Shown here piece by piece: positions 41,889-54,272 of a stretch of DNA of 64,000 bases (positions are counted from its first letter, which is position 1; every line of letters starts with the position of its first letter). The notes below the pieces were generated by a model, which searched no databases, was not told the origin of the DNA, and worked only from the letters and a program-made list of their open reading frames with translations. The stretch lies in the NCBI GenBank assembly GCA_047495785.1, contig JBLDXI010000001.1:1488001-1552000 (forward strand), given 5' to 3'. Made by a program: the position numbers and the translations under genes. The stretch is from Lepidodermella squamata. Lineage: Eukaryota; Gastrotricha.

Positions 41889-44540
41889 AGATCGAGCAAG
41901 CGCATATTCAAAAATTACCGCGTCATTCCTATATAAAAGAAAGGAAAACGGGGGAAAATTCCCATTTTAATGAAGTTTTAAGCTTGATAATTGAGCTACT
42001 ATACAGGCTTATAGCTGCGGTAATAAATATAGGTGTGGGTGAAATAAATAATACGAATAAGGCCTGCGTTCAACTGGTGCGGATCGAAATGCGGAAGCAA
42101 TCGGCTCTCGATATGTCAAAGTGAAAAAATGGCGCGCTAATCGATAAATTTCAGCTTGTTTTGGCGTCGCGTTTTATTTACACGCTGGTGACAAAGACGA
42201 ATAAAATAAGTTCAAAAGTGAGAGAATTTCGTGCTCGATTATTTTGTCGTGTGTCATCGCATCATGCGAGCGATTCACATATCGCTAAGCGGTTTAATAT
42301 ACATTACTGTGATTTTTTTTACAATCCGATGGGAATTGCATCGCTTTACCAGCTCAAGAGCGTGTTCTATATGTGATCCAATTATGTTTGCTAGCCGTCA
42401 TCATCATTATCAGTATCGCAAATCGCAAATAGTCATCGTTGTTTGAACACGATTTAGGGATAAAATTGAAATATAAAACCATCAAATGGCCGTCCAAGCG
42501 TATAGAAGCGGTTGTGGGTGGAGAGTCAATAATACCATCTGGATGATGACGCAGAAAAAAATCGAAAAAGTTCGAATTTTCAAAGGCTAGCTAAAGGCGG
42601 CTAAAATGGGAATCGTTATAGGAAACACAGATTCGTTATAGGAAACCTAAACGATGAATGCGTTGTTGTTGTCGGGTGTTATTATTGTTTTCTTAAGCGT
42701 GTCCGACCAGCAGCGAAATGGTACGAAAATTTCTGTTGCGCAGCGCCTCGCCTGGTAGAAACTGGGCTATACGCTGTTTTCCTTGTAAATAGTATATAAT
42801 ATTCGCACGCGCTATACCTGTAAATAATATTAGCGATAAGTCGATTTAACAGTAAATAAGAAAAACAAAGTGATGACGCAATGGAAATGCTTTATCTACA
42901 AAACTGAGCGTTTTCCTATTTAGAAACAGCTAAATATTTGGGTTGAAGTTAAGAGTCGGCGGCAAAAATTGCCAATATTTTTCACTTAATAACAGCTGCA
43001 TATTATCGTAATATATAGCAATAGAAAAAAAGTTGTCTGATCTCTGCGGTAGAGCCACCAGATATAATATTTTCCTATATGTCTATCGATATGTAATTTT
43101 GCGATCGCCGAAGCGTGCATAGGGTGGGGTTTTTTTATTAGCGGGTATCGCATCACAAATATTCGGCAAAAAGCGCAGGGCAGATTATATGTGCGTGCGG
43201 TGGTAAGAGGAAAAAATGAGCCTACAGTGGCTCTTAATTATTACCACCCGATGATAAAAGAAAGCTGGGAGGATAACAGAGCTGGAATCGCAATTCTTAT
43301 CACTCGAGATCGATTTTTTACGAGTCTCCAAGAACATCTCAAGTATTGCATTTCTTATGCAGAAAAAGTGAATAAATTGATTGAGAGATATGCGAGCGAT
43401 TTTCAGCTTAGTGGGTTTCAAATATTTGATTTAACAGTCGCATGCGCGAATTTTCTAAAACTTTTGGTATAAAAACAACAAACATCATTTTTGATGCGTA
43501 GTATAAACGGATGTCTTAAATGCGATTTCAGGTAGTATCATAAACAAAATTAAAAATGAAAGTGACATTCAGGTCGATAGTATAATGGAACACAGGAGGC
43601 AGGTGTTTATCCGCCGTGAATCGAGTGGCCACGTGTTGATTCGGCTCATCGCGCGTCGGTCTCAAGAGGCTTCGCGTTTTATGCGCGTCACATCGGCACA
43701 CAAGTTCTCAGCAATCAGCATTCAGCTATAATATTATTGATTAAAGAAATATTACAACCTGCGCGGCCGAGGAGCGCTCGATTACAAAGATTAAGGCAAA
43801 AAATGTTTGTGTTGACTGGTTCCACTCTGATAAATAATAAAACTAGAATGTAATGTTGTACTTCTTGCTTTCCGTCAAAATCACTTTGGAAAATTATGAC
43901 GCAGTAAGCACAAATAAAGCGCGCGCCAAGAGTAAAAATAACACAAAAATCGTTGTCCATTTGCAATATAATGTGCGCTCGCGCTGAAAATAATAAGCGC
44001 GTTTAGTAGCCAATATATTACGCACAATAATTATTGATGATGATGGCCAACCCTGGCCTAGAATTTGCGGCCAAAACCTCATCATCATCATCATCATCAT
44101 CGTGGCTTGGTTTCTTCGCTTAATGGCCACCGCCTGTGCGTTTCATCCTTCCGCGCATAATGCTGCCGTATTATATCGACATAATATCGTTACTACATAG
44201 TATTTCGATTTACTTTTCGGCTATAAGGCGCACAAAATGTCCACTACGATGCGCGCGCGCAACGTTCACGCGATTGCACGTCAACAAAAAATTAACATTT
44301 CAGCGCATCGATAAACAAGTGCGCAGCAGAAATTGCCGATTACAATATAGCTGTTATTGTTGTTGCTGCTAACAAAGATGCCACTCACTCCGTCGTGAAA
44401 ATTCTTCCCAGCGGCGTAAAATTAGACACCTTTGTTTTTATAAGCCTTATCAACAATCACAACTAAGTCGTCTCCATCATGTTTATTATAGTCTGAAAGT
44501 GAGCAAATAACAATAAAATCAAAACTAAAAAAATAGTTCA
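41889..44540. other. 2.6-kb non-coding region between the two peptide-receptor genes
   Basis: No coding sequence is supported. It contains the 5' flank of receptor 1 and the 3' flank of receptor 2. A run of about eight ATC/CAT trinucleotides sits at 44079-44102. By local standards this is a long gap, so regulatory sequence for nervous-system genes is plausible. Confidence 0.35.
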
Positions 44541-46904
44541 TCAGCTGTCTATTGTTAGATTGTGCGAATCGAGTGATTCAACACTGGCTCGAGGTGCCAA
44601 TTTTTCATTAGAACTATTTTCAATAAATAAGGTGGATCGGAGTAACTTGGGCGTCCGATCATTCTGTGAGAAATCTTTCGACAACAATCGCTGTGCAACC
44701 TGGGTGTTTTGCTCCGAAATATTTCGTAATGGCGTTTTTATCGACAAACTGTTCTTCCGCGGCAGGAAGAGATGAATCACTTTTAGCCTCAATTTGCCGT
44801 TCATCCAACCGTAAAGAAGTGGGTTCCAAAGCGCGCATGACGTCGCGATAATATGCGCGGCGAAATAAGACGGGTGATACCAGGCAAAGGCTTCCCACAC
44901 ATTTCCATCGTAAACGTCAGCAAGTAATAGCAGGACATTGATAGGCAGCCAGCAGAACATAAAAATTACAGCCATTGCAATTAAAATTCGAATCGTTCTC
45001 AACGTTTTCCGATCTTCGTTCATATTTGCTATTTGGCTTCTTTGCGGTATATCAATCGGATTTCCGCCTTGAGTTGTCACCATCCATAGGGTGAGAACTC
45101 TTGAGGCTGCTAGAACAGAGCGGGCGCCGTACTGCAGGCTCCTGGCTCTGAGCTGGCGACTTATTAGGGTGTAGCAGACGCTAATTATTGCTGCTGGGAT
45201 GCCAAATTGAATGGCCATTATTCCGACTGAATAAGCTTTACGAATTTCGTCCGACGGCCAGTCTTCGACGCATTTAGTTACCTAAAACAGAGATAAAGGT
45301 AAACGAATATTTTTCAATCGACTTTTGGAATGACTAAGTGCTATTTGGTATCGAGTGATTGTGAGAAAGAAATTTCAAGAATCGAATTCCCAGTAAAAAG
45401 CCCCTAAAATAAGATTACGTAGATACCTATTTGAAGGGTCAAACGGTAAAAAATTAAGAAAATGTTCCAAGTATGTAAATAAAATAAATTTAGGGTTCCA
45501 ACGCTACATTTTCCAACATTAAATGTTTATTTTCGCGTCTTCTCTAGAATCTAAGAATTTCATTATCAGGCTAATAATCAATATTTCTCAATATTACGCG
45601 TATTTCGCAAAATGAACATTCAATTTAAGAGTTATACTTTAGTTTGTAAAACCAATATCGATTCCAGGTATCGATTTTATAAATCAGTGATTTTTCTGAA
45701 ATCAGAAGTGTGAGATGCCAAATTTGAATACATTCCCACCTAACTGATGGCAGCTAAAATGACAAATCCCAAGGTCATTGAAGACATCAGTATCGACCAC
45801 CCAAAAAGAAAAGAAAGGGCGAGTCGCAAAGAATCTGAAAAATTGCCAAAACGCTTCAATATGGCGCTGGAACCTTCATTTTACATTAGTATACATTGGT
45901 ATCCAAGGCCCATTCAAAAAATATTTGGAGAATAGAAAGAAAAAAATTCGAACTTAGCTGAAGGAGTTGTTAGATCTTAGCTTATTCTCGTAATAGGTAA
46001 TTTTCTTCTAATTTCTTACAAAAAAATCATCCGAACTTTTCAGACATTTTCTTGATTTTTTATGACTTACCGTCAAACGGGGTGAATTTGGGGATTATGG
46101 TGTTCTTTATTTGCCAAAGTAGGACTTTGCTAATTTTTATCAGAAATTAGCGAGCTGCCCCATGAAACTGGCCTTTTCTTGGGCTATGTGACCCCATTTG
46201 ATTGTATATTTTTCGAGACTTTTGATCCCAAACTACCAAATTATTTTTTTCTATCGAATTTAAAGCGGAAAAAAACGAAAGAAATTTACTCATGATCAAT
46301 TCCCTTCATTTCGGAACAATTTTCAGCTTACATTGAGATCTTCGGAGAATTTCAAGCTAGCATTGAGGCTGATTGGTAAGCTGCATAGTACTGAAGCGAA
46401 CCACAACAACACGAGACAGACTAAAGCAGAGTGTAAAGTGAGCCTTTTCGAATGCGGGTGGCAAATCGCCAAAAGTCGATCAATAGCAATCGTTGTCGAC
46501 GTGAAAGAAATGACGCAAACGGCGACAACAGAAGTCGATGGTAGAATTTTACACGCCAGCTCGGTGAACGGCCAGTCTGCGAAGTAGTACGAGACCGGGG
46601 TGAAAAACAGACTGAAAACGCATAGCACGATATCGGCAGCTGCCAGATTTGTCACGAGAACATTTGTAACACTAAAAGCTGCCCGTTGCGTCGCGTTTTT
46701 GCCCAACTTCGCCGCCGGGTCGAGTCGCAAATCGGCGATTTGATGCTTGATCCCGATCAACAGCATTAAAGCGTTCGATAGGCTGCCGAATAGGAAAATT
46801 GTGGCGTAACATGAATAAATAGCTATTTTAGCTCCAAACGCATGCATGTAGTCAGAGGGCTCCTCTTCATCCTCTTCATACCACGACTCTGTTGAGTTCT
46901 CCAT
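44541..46904 (-). CDS. Neuropeptide F/Y-like receptor 2 (class A GPCR)
   Basis: Exons 46904-46332 and 45281-44541 give 437 aa. It starts MENSTESWYEEDEEEP; an in-frame ATG ten codons upstream is possible. TM1 has GSLSNALMLLIG, TM2 TNLAAADIVLCVFS, the TM3 end AIDRLLAIC (DRL in place of DRY), TM6 FCWLPINVLLLLADV and TM7 SCALWNPLLYGWMNGKLR. It is clearly related to receptor 1 and likely a neighbouring duplicate, though the intron positions differ. The intron of 1,050 bp between TM4 and TM5 is some twenty times the local norm. Ligand unknown. Confidence 0.8.
45282..46331 (-). other. Unusually long intron of NPF/Y-like receptor 2
   Basis: GT-AG intron of 1,050 bp, phase 0, joining SEDLN to VTKCVED. 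It holds AT-rich sequence and a low-complexity stretch at about 46075-46220 (CAAACGGGGTGAATTTGGGG) that looks repeat-derived. No nested gene is convincing. Confidence 0.45.
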
Positions 46905-47167
46905 TAAAATTTCACGGAATGAAGTTGATCTCAAGCATGGTTGCTTATAGTGGTTATAATTAAATCAAACGCCCTAAATGACAAGAACAAAAATGTAAAT
47001 GCGCACTACAAATCAATACGGAAAAAATCGACATTTTCTGGCACCGAGGCATACATATGACTGATAAGATTTGAACGCTAAGGTGTGATAATCTACCAAT
47101 ATATTGGCGTTTTTAGCGATGATCAAAGCTGCAACAAATTCTTAAGATTGACCGATAACGAAACGTA

Positions 47168-48969
47168 CTAGTTCTGGCTTTCGTCAACGAAATTCGACGA
47201 CTGCTGGCACTGTTTTTTGGATGGAGGTGCAAAAGGGGCGTTAACACTTTTCCCGGGCAAAAGAGGGGGCGGAGGTGGTAAATTGATGCTGTGAACCTGG
47301 GGCCGAGTTCCGCTAGAAGTGCCGAGAGATGGGCGTTTAGTCGGAGTGGTTTGGTTTGAAAGCTTCTCTTTCAAATTCTTCACTTCGTCGCGTAATTTCG
47401 ACAGCTTTTCTTCGTATTCAGCTTTCATGTGTTCAATTTTCTGGATAAATACAAATAGATCGATAATAAATCATCCCCAAATTAATTAGAATCGATAGCG
47501 ATTCATCGCACTACGCAGCAGGCATATAAGCAGGTTTAATCTTGGCAAAAATGTTCCCTGCAGGATGTCTGGCGCATTTATGCAGTTCTATTGTATCACG
47601 TAGCGAAAAAAAATCGGCATCGTAGTACATCAAACTTTATTTACAACTTCCTAATGGGCGCAGATGATGTTGTTCTATGCAGAAAAAACAGATGAGCGTT
47701 TCCTGCCTTTTGTTTTATCGCTTATGTCACGATCAGAATCAGTTTTTTCTGGGTTTGTATCAATACTACACGTTGTGTTTTCTTTCTCCATCTGAGCAAC
47801 CACGATATGAATGCAACGGATGTAGTTCGTTTTCTGCAAATCGGCATCGCAACGAGTTTGAATGTAAAAAAACATGCGGTTACAACGGCATTATTACGCC
47901 GTCCATCTGCTTCGGTAGAAATAAACGCTGGTAATATAACCATCTACACCACGTATTAACCAGCTGTTCTTGAATATCAGCCGCCGATATTTGCCGATGA
48001 AAAATATAAAGTAACTCACTTTTTGAAAGCTCAAATGAAGGCGAGAAGAATCGTTTGGCAGCCCTGGGTAACCCGATAACCCTGTTCCGATCGGCTCGCG
48101 GCAGCGATTCACATTGCCAGGGTCGCCTTTGACCAACTTCTTTTCAAACTACGAAGGAAATAGCGAAAATCACACGATGTGATGTGAAAGCGAAAATCAC
48201 CTCAAGCTTCATTTCAGCCATCGATTTTGCATGTTCCTGTTGAGTTTCTTCCACGTAGATTTTTATCCTTTTATTCTCAGCGTTCAGCAGAGACAGCTGT
48301 TCACTTAGACTAGCAATCCTGTTTGATGCTGAAGTGTAGATACAGTATTATACCAAATCATTTCGCATTTCTAATAATTGGCATACCGTCCAACTTCAAC
48401 TTTTCCTTTTCAGCATCCATCTTTTTCAGCAAGGCATCGGATTTTTCATTCAATTCTTTTTCTTTCACGAGAAGAAGCTGTTTCAGTGCTTTGTTTTCAT
48501 CTGAAAAACACCTATTTGTGCGAATCATTTCCCAATTTACAGTTTCGTACCGTCAAGGCTTTTAGCTGATTTGAGAGTGACTTCATATGAGGACACGAGT
48601 TTCCGCAAGCATTCGTTTTCTAAAAATATTGTTAGATAACCAACTTCGAACTTGGGATAGCTTGTTTACCCTTCGTCATCAGCTTCAGTTTTTCGCAATT
48701 TATAGCGTTATCGCTCGATAGGGCGGCAATTTCGCGCTTTAGATTGCCATTTTGAATTATAACTTCACCAACTTTCTGATTGGAAAATCGAATTTCACAC
48801 CGATGATTTATTTTCTTTCAAATTTCTACCCTTTCCGTAGCAGTGAATAAATTAATGATTAATGAATGGTCGGGGGTAGATTTGCTCATGGTTTGCAGCA
48901 TCGAATCTCGCTCAATTAGTAATTGCACAGCTTCAGTGTCGTACCAGTGTCGTAGTTGAAAATAACGGC
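47168..48969 (-). CDS. MAD1-like coiled-coil protein, 5' incomplete and lacking C-terminal RWD domain
   Basis: Seven exons on the minus strand keep one frame: 48969-48830, 48775-48670, 48619-48551, 48500-48387, 48328-48201, 48148-48020 and 47440-47168 (318 aa visible). Most of it is coiled coil (ERDSMLQTM, NGNLKREIAALSSDNA, ENECLRKLVSSYEVTLKSA, ENKALKQLLLVKEKE). FEKKLVKGD followed by RLHLSF matches the MAD1 segment EFEKKLVQGD ... LHMSLNP, so a spindle-checkpoint MAD1 relative is likely. It then ends in a Pro-rich tail instead of the C-terminal RWD domain. A second possible last exon (47833-47675) is followed by AATAAA near 47633. The first coding exon was not found. Family assignment is moderate. 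Confidence 0.5.
47675..47833 (-). CDS. Alternative 3'-terminal exon of the MAD1-like gene
   Basis: After a GATTTGCAG acceptor, phase 0, it reads KTNYIRCIHIVVAQMEK and ends KGRKRSSVFSA with a stop at 47675, then AATAAA about 35 nt on. It could replace the 47440-47168 exon in a shorter isoform. Splice signals and the poly(A) hexamer are seen directly; its use is inferred. Confidence 0.35.
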   Translation of the reverse strand, partial: KTNYIRCIHIVVAQMEKENTTCSIDTNPEKTDSDRDISDKTKGRKRSSVFSA

Positions 48970-49738
48970 CTAAGTATAAATGGAAAATCCGAATTCGCTT
49001 GATTCACGATGAGAGCAACAAGCAAATCACACTACAAGTTTGAATTGTACGTCGATAGATACAGAAAATGCTATGGCCACCAGCCGAAGTCGAGGTTTCT
49101 AATTTTCAAGGTATAAGGAAATCACTTGGCAACAACTCAAAGCTGAATAGCAATGATTTCGCGAAACACGAAACCTTTACCGTTAAAGTTAACCATGAAA
49201 CACGAAACACACTAGTTCAACCCTAGTACACAGCCAGCAGCTCACAGCGTTATCCAAGTAACATTCTACCAATTCATCCAGTTATTCCTCGACTAGACGA
49301 ACTCAAACTCAACAAGATGAACGGTTGTGCGTTTGGTGAGTGGCTATAGACTATACTCGAGTTTGTAATCCAATCTGCGGTTATTCCAAGGCTTCAGTGC
49401 CGCGGTGAAACAATGTGCGTTGACTAGTGTTTTGGTGTGTTCGACTGGAGGGCGGTTATTGCCATTGGGAGTCCCTTAAGAAAGCTTCTAGCGGAATTTC
49501 GAGCGCTTGCCTATAAGTTTGCCAATAAGTTTGATGACATGCACCAAGATATTGGTCCACTAGGGAAAGTGGGTAGGTCCTCTAGCATTCACGGAGCGAA
49601 AGCCATTGAATTTTCCGACGAAGCAGTCCAGGAACTGGATTCGGCCTCGGCGGCGGGGTTTCGATTCAATCTCGTTGAGCTTTATCCAGGCTTCATCTAA
49701 TTTCGTGAACAGCATCGCCCTACAACCATCTATGGCTA
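48970..49738. other. Region between the MAD1-like exons and the LINE-flanking repeat
   Basis: The missing 5' exon(s) of the MAD1-like gene should be here but I cannot identify them. An open frame on the minus strand (49738-49563) joins the 219-bp repeat to a charged peptide (KLDEAWIKLNEIESK). It has no recognised family and may be repeat-derived. Confidence 0.3.
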
Positions 49739-49957
49739 AGGAGTCCAGATACCACAATCTCACCTTTCCGTTGTTTTGACTGTACATCGGGGCATGACGA
49801 TTGACTATCTGACTAAAGGAGGCAGTTTGTGTAGCTTTCAACATCTCCATCTCCCATCTCCATCTGCATTAAAAAATAATCAGAAACGTCCGCTAAGAAC
49901 GCTCTTCCATCCGATGGCAAACACGGATCGGATCACAAAATCATTCATTTTGAATTT
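49739..49957. repeat. 219-bp direct repeat, left copy
   Basis: Matches 54054-54272 base for base as far as I compared, in the same orientation, offset 4,315 bp. It starts AGGAGTCCAGATACC and ends CATTTTGAATTT. The two copies bracket the whole non-LTR element. Confidence 0.85.
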
Positions 49958-50103
49958 TCTATTCGTTCCATTTATTTCCACAGCACCGTCGATGAATTAA
50001 TCAATATTAATTAAACATATATATGGGGGAAAAAAGAAAAAGAAAAACAGACAATTGTAGCCAGGTTAATAAATGAAAAAACAATTACCTGCCTATCACA
50101 TGA

Positions 50104-53100
50104 TTAAGCAGGGATAGTATTATACTTGTTAATTTTTTCTACTTCTCGTAACCAGGATAAGAGTGATAACATTTCCGGTTCTTTATCTAGATCAGTGTAG
50201 AAGAATATTTTTTCGAAATAATTATAGGCATTGCTAGGGATATTTGCACGTTTATTTTTAGTCGACATGTTGGCCGAATCGCAGGACGACAGGTAGTGTA
50301 CCAGCATGTGCCAACTGTCCAAAGCTGGGTTCACCGGTGAATTGCAACGTAAGCATTTGCCAGATGAAATATATATCATAGGTTTGAAGGTAGAGTTACA
50401 CCTGATCCGCAATAATGTGTTAACGAGCGGGCGGGGTAGGAGGCGGCTGTAGTCGACCAGAATCGATGGTTTTTTAACCAGCGAGACGTCGTATGGGGAG
50501 CAAGAAATGTGGAGGGCCATGCGTTCATGACATTCAGCTCTCGATAATTCAAATAAGGCACGCTTGACTAGGTCAATCTTGATGTGCACTGGGCAACCCG
50601 CTTCGAGCAACCAACTGAGGTTCAACTTTTCCAGCTCGCGCCGTCCTTTGATGAGAAGATTACGGGTGGGTTGAGAAAGCTGTCGGAGGTTAAGCATGGC
50701 ATGGTGAAGTAGAGTATTTTCAGCGGACGATTGCATCTTGAACAACATACGTAGTGCAGCAATGACTCTGGCCTGGGCTGGCGAGACCAATTTGAATTCG
50801 GTGTCGATCAGGTCATGGCTGGTAGAGATGGGAAGATTAAATGCTTTTTTAATGAATCGCGAATGACTGGGCGGCGAGGATGAAGGAGTGAACAAACCCC
50901 ATATTTCAGCACCGTGCGTGTAGGTGGATAGAACGCAGGTGTTATATAATTCACGAATATTTTCCGGTGACATATCGTTGAAATGATGAAAAAGAGTAGG
51001 AACTATACCAATAGCACGCTGGATTTTCATGGCCGCGTGTTTGATGGCGCCGCTGTAAAGTAGCCTGTCCGATACGATGATACCCAGGTAAGTGAAATCT
51101 CGAACAACTTCGAGTTGTGCACCTTCGTATGAGACTTCAGTTATGATGGGATCAAAGCTTTTATGAAAAACCATGACTTTAGTCTTCTTAACATTTACCG
51201 TCAGCTCATTCGCCGCCGAATAACAGCTCAGTTTGTACAGGTACTTTTGAAGTTCGATAGCTCGATAGGCAAAAAACACAAGGTCATCGGCGTACAAGAT
51301 AACCCGGATAGTGAGAAGACCAAGCGGAAGGCCTTTGCACTGTAGTTTAGCGAACTCGTCGACGATATCGTCGATAAATAGCGTGAACAAGAGAGGCGAG
51401 AGCGGATCTCCCTGTTTGACGCCGCGATTAAGGGGAAAAGAATCGGTTACATCACCATTGACCAAGATCGACGCTCGGCAGTTAGAGTACATATTGGCAA
51501 TTATTCGAACGAAGCCCTCAGGAATACCACGCTGGCGAAGTTTTTTCAGCAGTAACTGATGATTGATCGTGTCAAACGCGCTAGTGTAGTCGACGAAACA
51601 GGCGTAGACAGGGACGCCACGCTCTACCTCTGGAGCTAAACCGCAATGAAGAACTGTAGCGCCATCGTTAGTGGATAAACCGGATTGGAAACCAAATTGC
51701 TCAACGTTCAGAGGGCGGCCCGCTTTGGAATCGGGATGAAGCCACGCACGGAGCCTGGAGTCTAGGATTTTAGAGAAGAGCTTTGCGACGCACGGCTGCA
51801 AAGAGATAGGACGGTAGTTGCCGACGTTGTTAGCATCCCCCTTTTTGAACACAGGAGTGATCAAGGAAGTCTTCCACTCCTCTGGGTATGTCCCTTCAGA
51901 GATTATTTTCGAATAGAGCACTGAGAGGTAAGGAGCCATTAGGGTGATTTCGTCATTTATGTTTGAAAATTTCACACCATCGAGACCAGCGGCAGATGAG
52001 AGGTTACAGTCCTTCAGATTCTCAATTATCTCTTCTTGCGTTACAGGCGAGAGCAGAATGGCGATACCGATTACCGAGTCATTCCCATCAGCAGGAGTTT
52101 CGACATCGCGATTATTAAAAGCAAGTTGGGAGGCAAAAATATTTTTGAAATGAGCGAAAAATTCAGCTGGCGACGGAGTGATCACATTTAGTTTATCTTT
52201 CTTTTTCAGACGCCAGACAGAGTTCGGGGATTTTACAATCGAGTCAAAAGTTGACTTATCTTTGTTGCAGAGGTCGGTCGGGCGGGTTTTCGGCTGGCCA
52301 TGTTGGCTAGAGCGGATCACTGCGGCTTCCCTGGCAATACTTGAGAACAATGCCGCCATTTCATTCGCGTGCAGCTTGTCGCAGTGGCTTGACGAGATTG
52401 GCAGATTCTTTCTCAAAACATAATTGAACTTGGTTTTGTCGAGTTTCGGGCGCTTCTGTGACAGTTCAGGGCGTTTTATTGACGCTACTATCCACGTGTG
52501 GTCTGAGCGGACACCAGAGTGGTTGGGGGGAGCAAAGTCCCCCACTTCGAAATGGGAGACTAGTCGCAACAGAGACACGTTCGAGAATGCGTAGTCAATG
52601 ACTGAGCCATTTTGGTGAGCAGCTGACCAGTGGGTACATTTGCCGGCTAAATCAGGTGCAACCCTGCCGTTGAGGATTATAAGATTGGAATAGTTAATAA
52701 ATGACATAAATGCATCGAGATCTCTAGACGTATTGGCTGTTTCCTGAGACTTGCGAGTGCCCAATTGTAACGGGGAAATCAGTTCAGGGGGTACTTCTAG
52801 CTGTTCACCAATGCGCTTGTTCATGTCCCCCAAAACCAACAGACGAAATTCAGACTGGTATTTACAAGACATTGTCAATATATCATTAGTAAGTTTTTCG
52901 AAAAGATTATCTAGCCCAGGTGGGATATAGACAAAGCAGACAACAAAACGGACTGGGTCAGTTATTTCCACAAATATCCAGTTTTGAGTTTTGAGCAAGA
53001 CAGACGATTTGAACAGATTGCTAGAGTATAGAACGAAGCCCCCAGACAGGCCAGAAATATCGGTATTGAGCTTAGCAGGTACAGTCACATTAGAAAAGTT

Positions 53101-53238
53101 GTCAATTGTAGGGGGTGACCACGAATCATCCTTGCGAGTTTCAGTTACAACAAAGAAATGACATATTGAGCTTAGATAGCTAATAAAAGGTGATTTAATA
53201 GTTGAATATCCATTTAGATTCCAGTAGCCACACAACAC
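50104..53238 (-). mobile_element. Non-LTR retrotransposon ORF2: APE endonuclease plus reverse transcriptase
   Basis: An uninterrupted 1,044-aa frame. The N-terminal APE-type endonuclease shows WNLNG, TETRK, LGDMNKR (about 136-140), SVIDYAFS and SDHTW, all the metal and catalytic positions of the fold. The reverse transcriptase covers about 455-720, with KKGDANNVGNYRPISL, FVDYTSAFD, GVKQGDPLSPLLF and the catalytic YADD at about 648-651. A thumb-like region with YLGIIVS follows, and a Cys/His cluster (CLRCN ... H ... C) near 958-985. The intact frame suggests recent activity. The clade (CR1/Jockey/other) cannot be settled by eye. No RNase H domain is recognisable. Confidence 0.93.
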
Positions 53239-53262
53239 GTCCGACGGGCTGCGGAAAAAGTC

Positions 53263-53984
53263 CTACGTGCGCTTCACAAAATGCGAGTCGAAAGACTCCG
53301 GGGTTTCAAGTGTTTGCACAACTTTAAAGCTGGCACCATCAGCGACTGCAGCGAACCGCCCAACCACGGCGCCATCTTTGGTCAGCTGAATTCGATTACG
53401 GCGGATCAGAAAGAGGTCGCAGGCTTCATCCTGCTTGGATTTGATACCGTGGTCATACAACTTCTTCCGCGGTTCTGGTCGGACAGCCACGGTCTGATTT
53501 TTACGGCTTTGTCATCTTCAGGTATTGCCTTGATAACTTCGGATATTTTCCCTCGGAGAAGCGTTGAATCATTAGGTATGATGTGGATAGGTCTCGGTCT
53601 GGGAGGGTCGCCACCAGCCACAGCAGCTCTCGGCTTGCCCATTCGTCGGACCTTGAACTTCTTGTCCTTGAGGAGGGGGATTAACTTTACAATTTTCTCC
53701 TTTAGCTTTTTTCCGTCGTCATCGTCGTCGATTTCCTCAACGTTGTTTACAACGACCGTATCCTTGTTGGCCTCATCTTTGGCTTTTTGCTCCACGGTTT
53801 TTGAGACGGTAATGAGGGTTTGCAGCGATTTCGATACCCCAGCTAGAGTCTCTTCGTTGTTGATCAGTTTACTAATCAATTTCTCTTTATCCGCAACTTG
53901 TGCTTGGAGCTGGAGACAGTAGTCGATGACTTGCGCTTTGTCCATTTTCTCCAAAGCCTTCCTGGATATCGGTATCTCTGCCAT
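53263..53984 (-). mobile_element. Non-LTR retrotransposon ORF1 (frameshifted)
   Basis: Begins MAEIPISRKALEKMDKAQ at 53984 and runs 192 codons through a coiled-coil and acidic region (EEIDDDDDGKKLKEK). Near 53440-53490 the protein-like reading passes to an overlapping frame (VRPEPRKKLYDHGIKSKQDE, then a basic FLIRRNRIQL) that ends at 53263, 25 bp before the ORF2 ATG. This looks like an ORF1 RNA-binding protein broken by one small indel, or one that uses ribosomal frameshifting. The coil, basic C-terminus and position are what ORF1p proteins show. Confidence 0.65.
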
Positions 53985-54053
53985 GATCGTACACAGTACT
54001 TATATAAACGTCTCCTATCTTAGAATTCGAAAATCGATACGCAGATATTTCTG

Positions 54054-54272
54054 AGGAGTCCAGATACCACAATCTCACCTTTCCGTTGTTTTGACTGTAC
54101 ATCGGGGCATGACGATTGACTATCTGACTAAAGGAGGCAGTTTGTGTAGCTTTCAACATCTCCATCTCCCATCTCCATCTGCATTAAAAAATAATCAGAA
54201 ACGTCCGCTAAGAACGCTCTTCCATCCGATGGCAAACACGGATCGGATCACAAAATCATTCATTTTGAATTT
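54054..54272. repeat. 219-bp direct repeat, right copy
   Basis: Partner of 49739-49957. It lies about 70 bp upstream of ORF1 on the element's own strand, so it may be the element's 5' UTR, with the left copy being the head of a second, truncated element. Confidence 0.85.

Noticed and set aside
44079-44102. ATC/CAT repeat as a possible CRISPR-like or structured array
   Set aside because: A plain trinucleotide microsatellite with no spacers. Similar short runs occur at 24049-24090 (coding His in BDP1) and 62333-62352.
49560-49850. 96-codon minus-strand frame starting in the 219-bp repeat as a host gene interrupted by the LINE
   Set aside because: The same first 37 codons occur at the other repeat copy, so they belong to the repeat. 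The rest shows no recognisable family, and the idea cannot be separated from chance.
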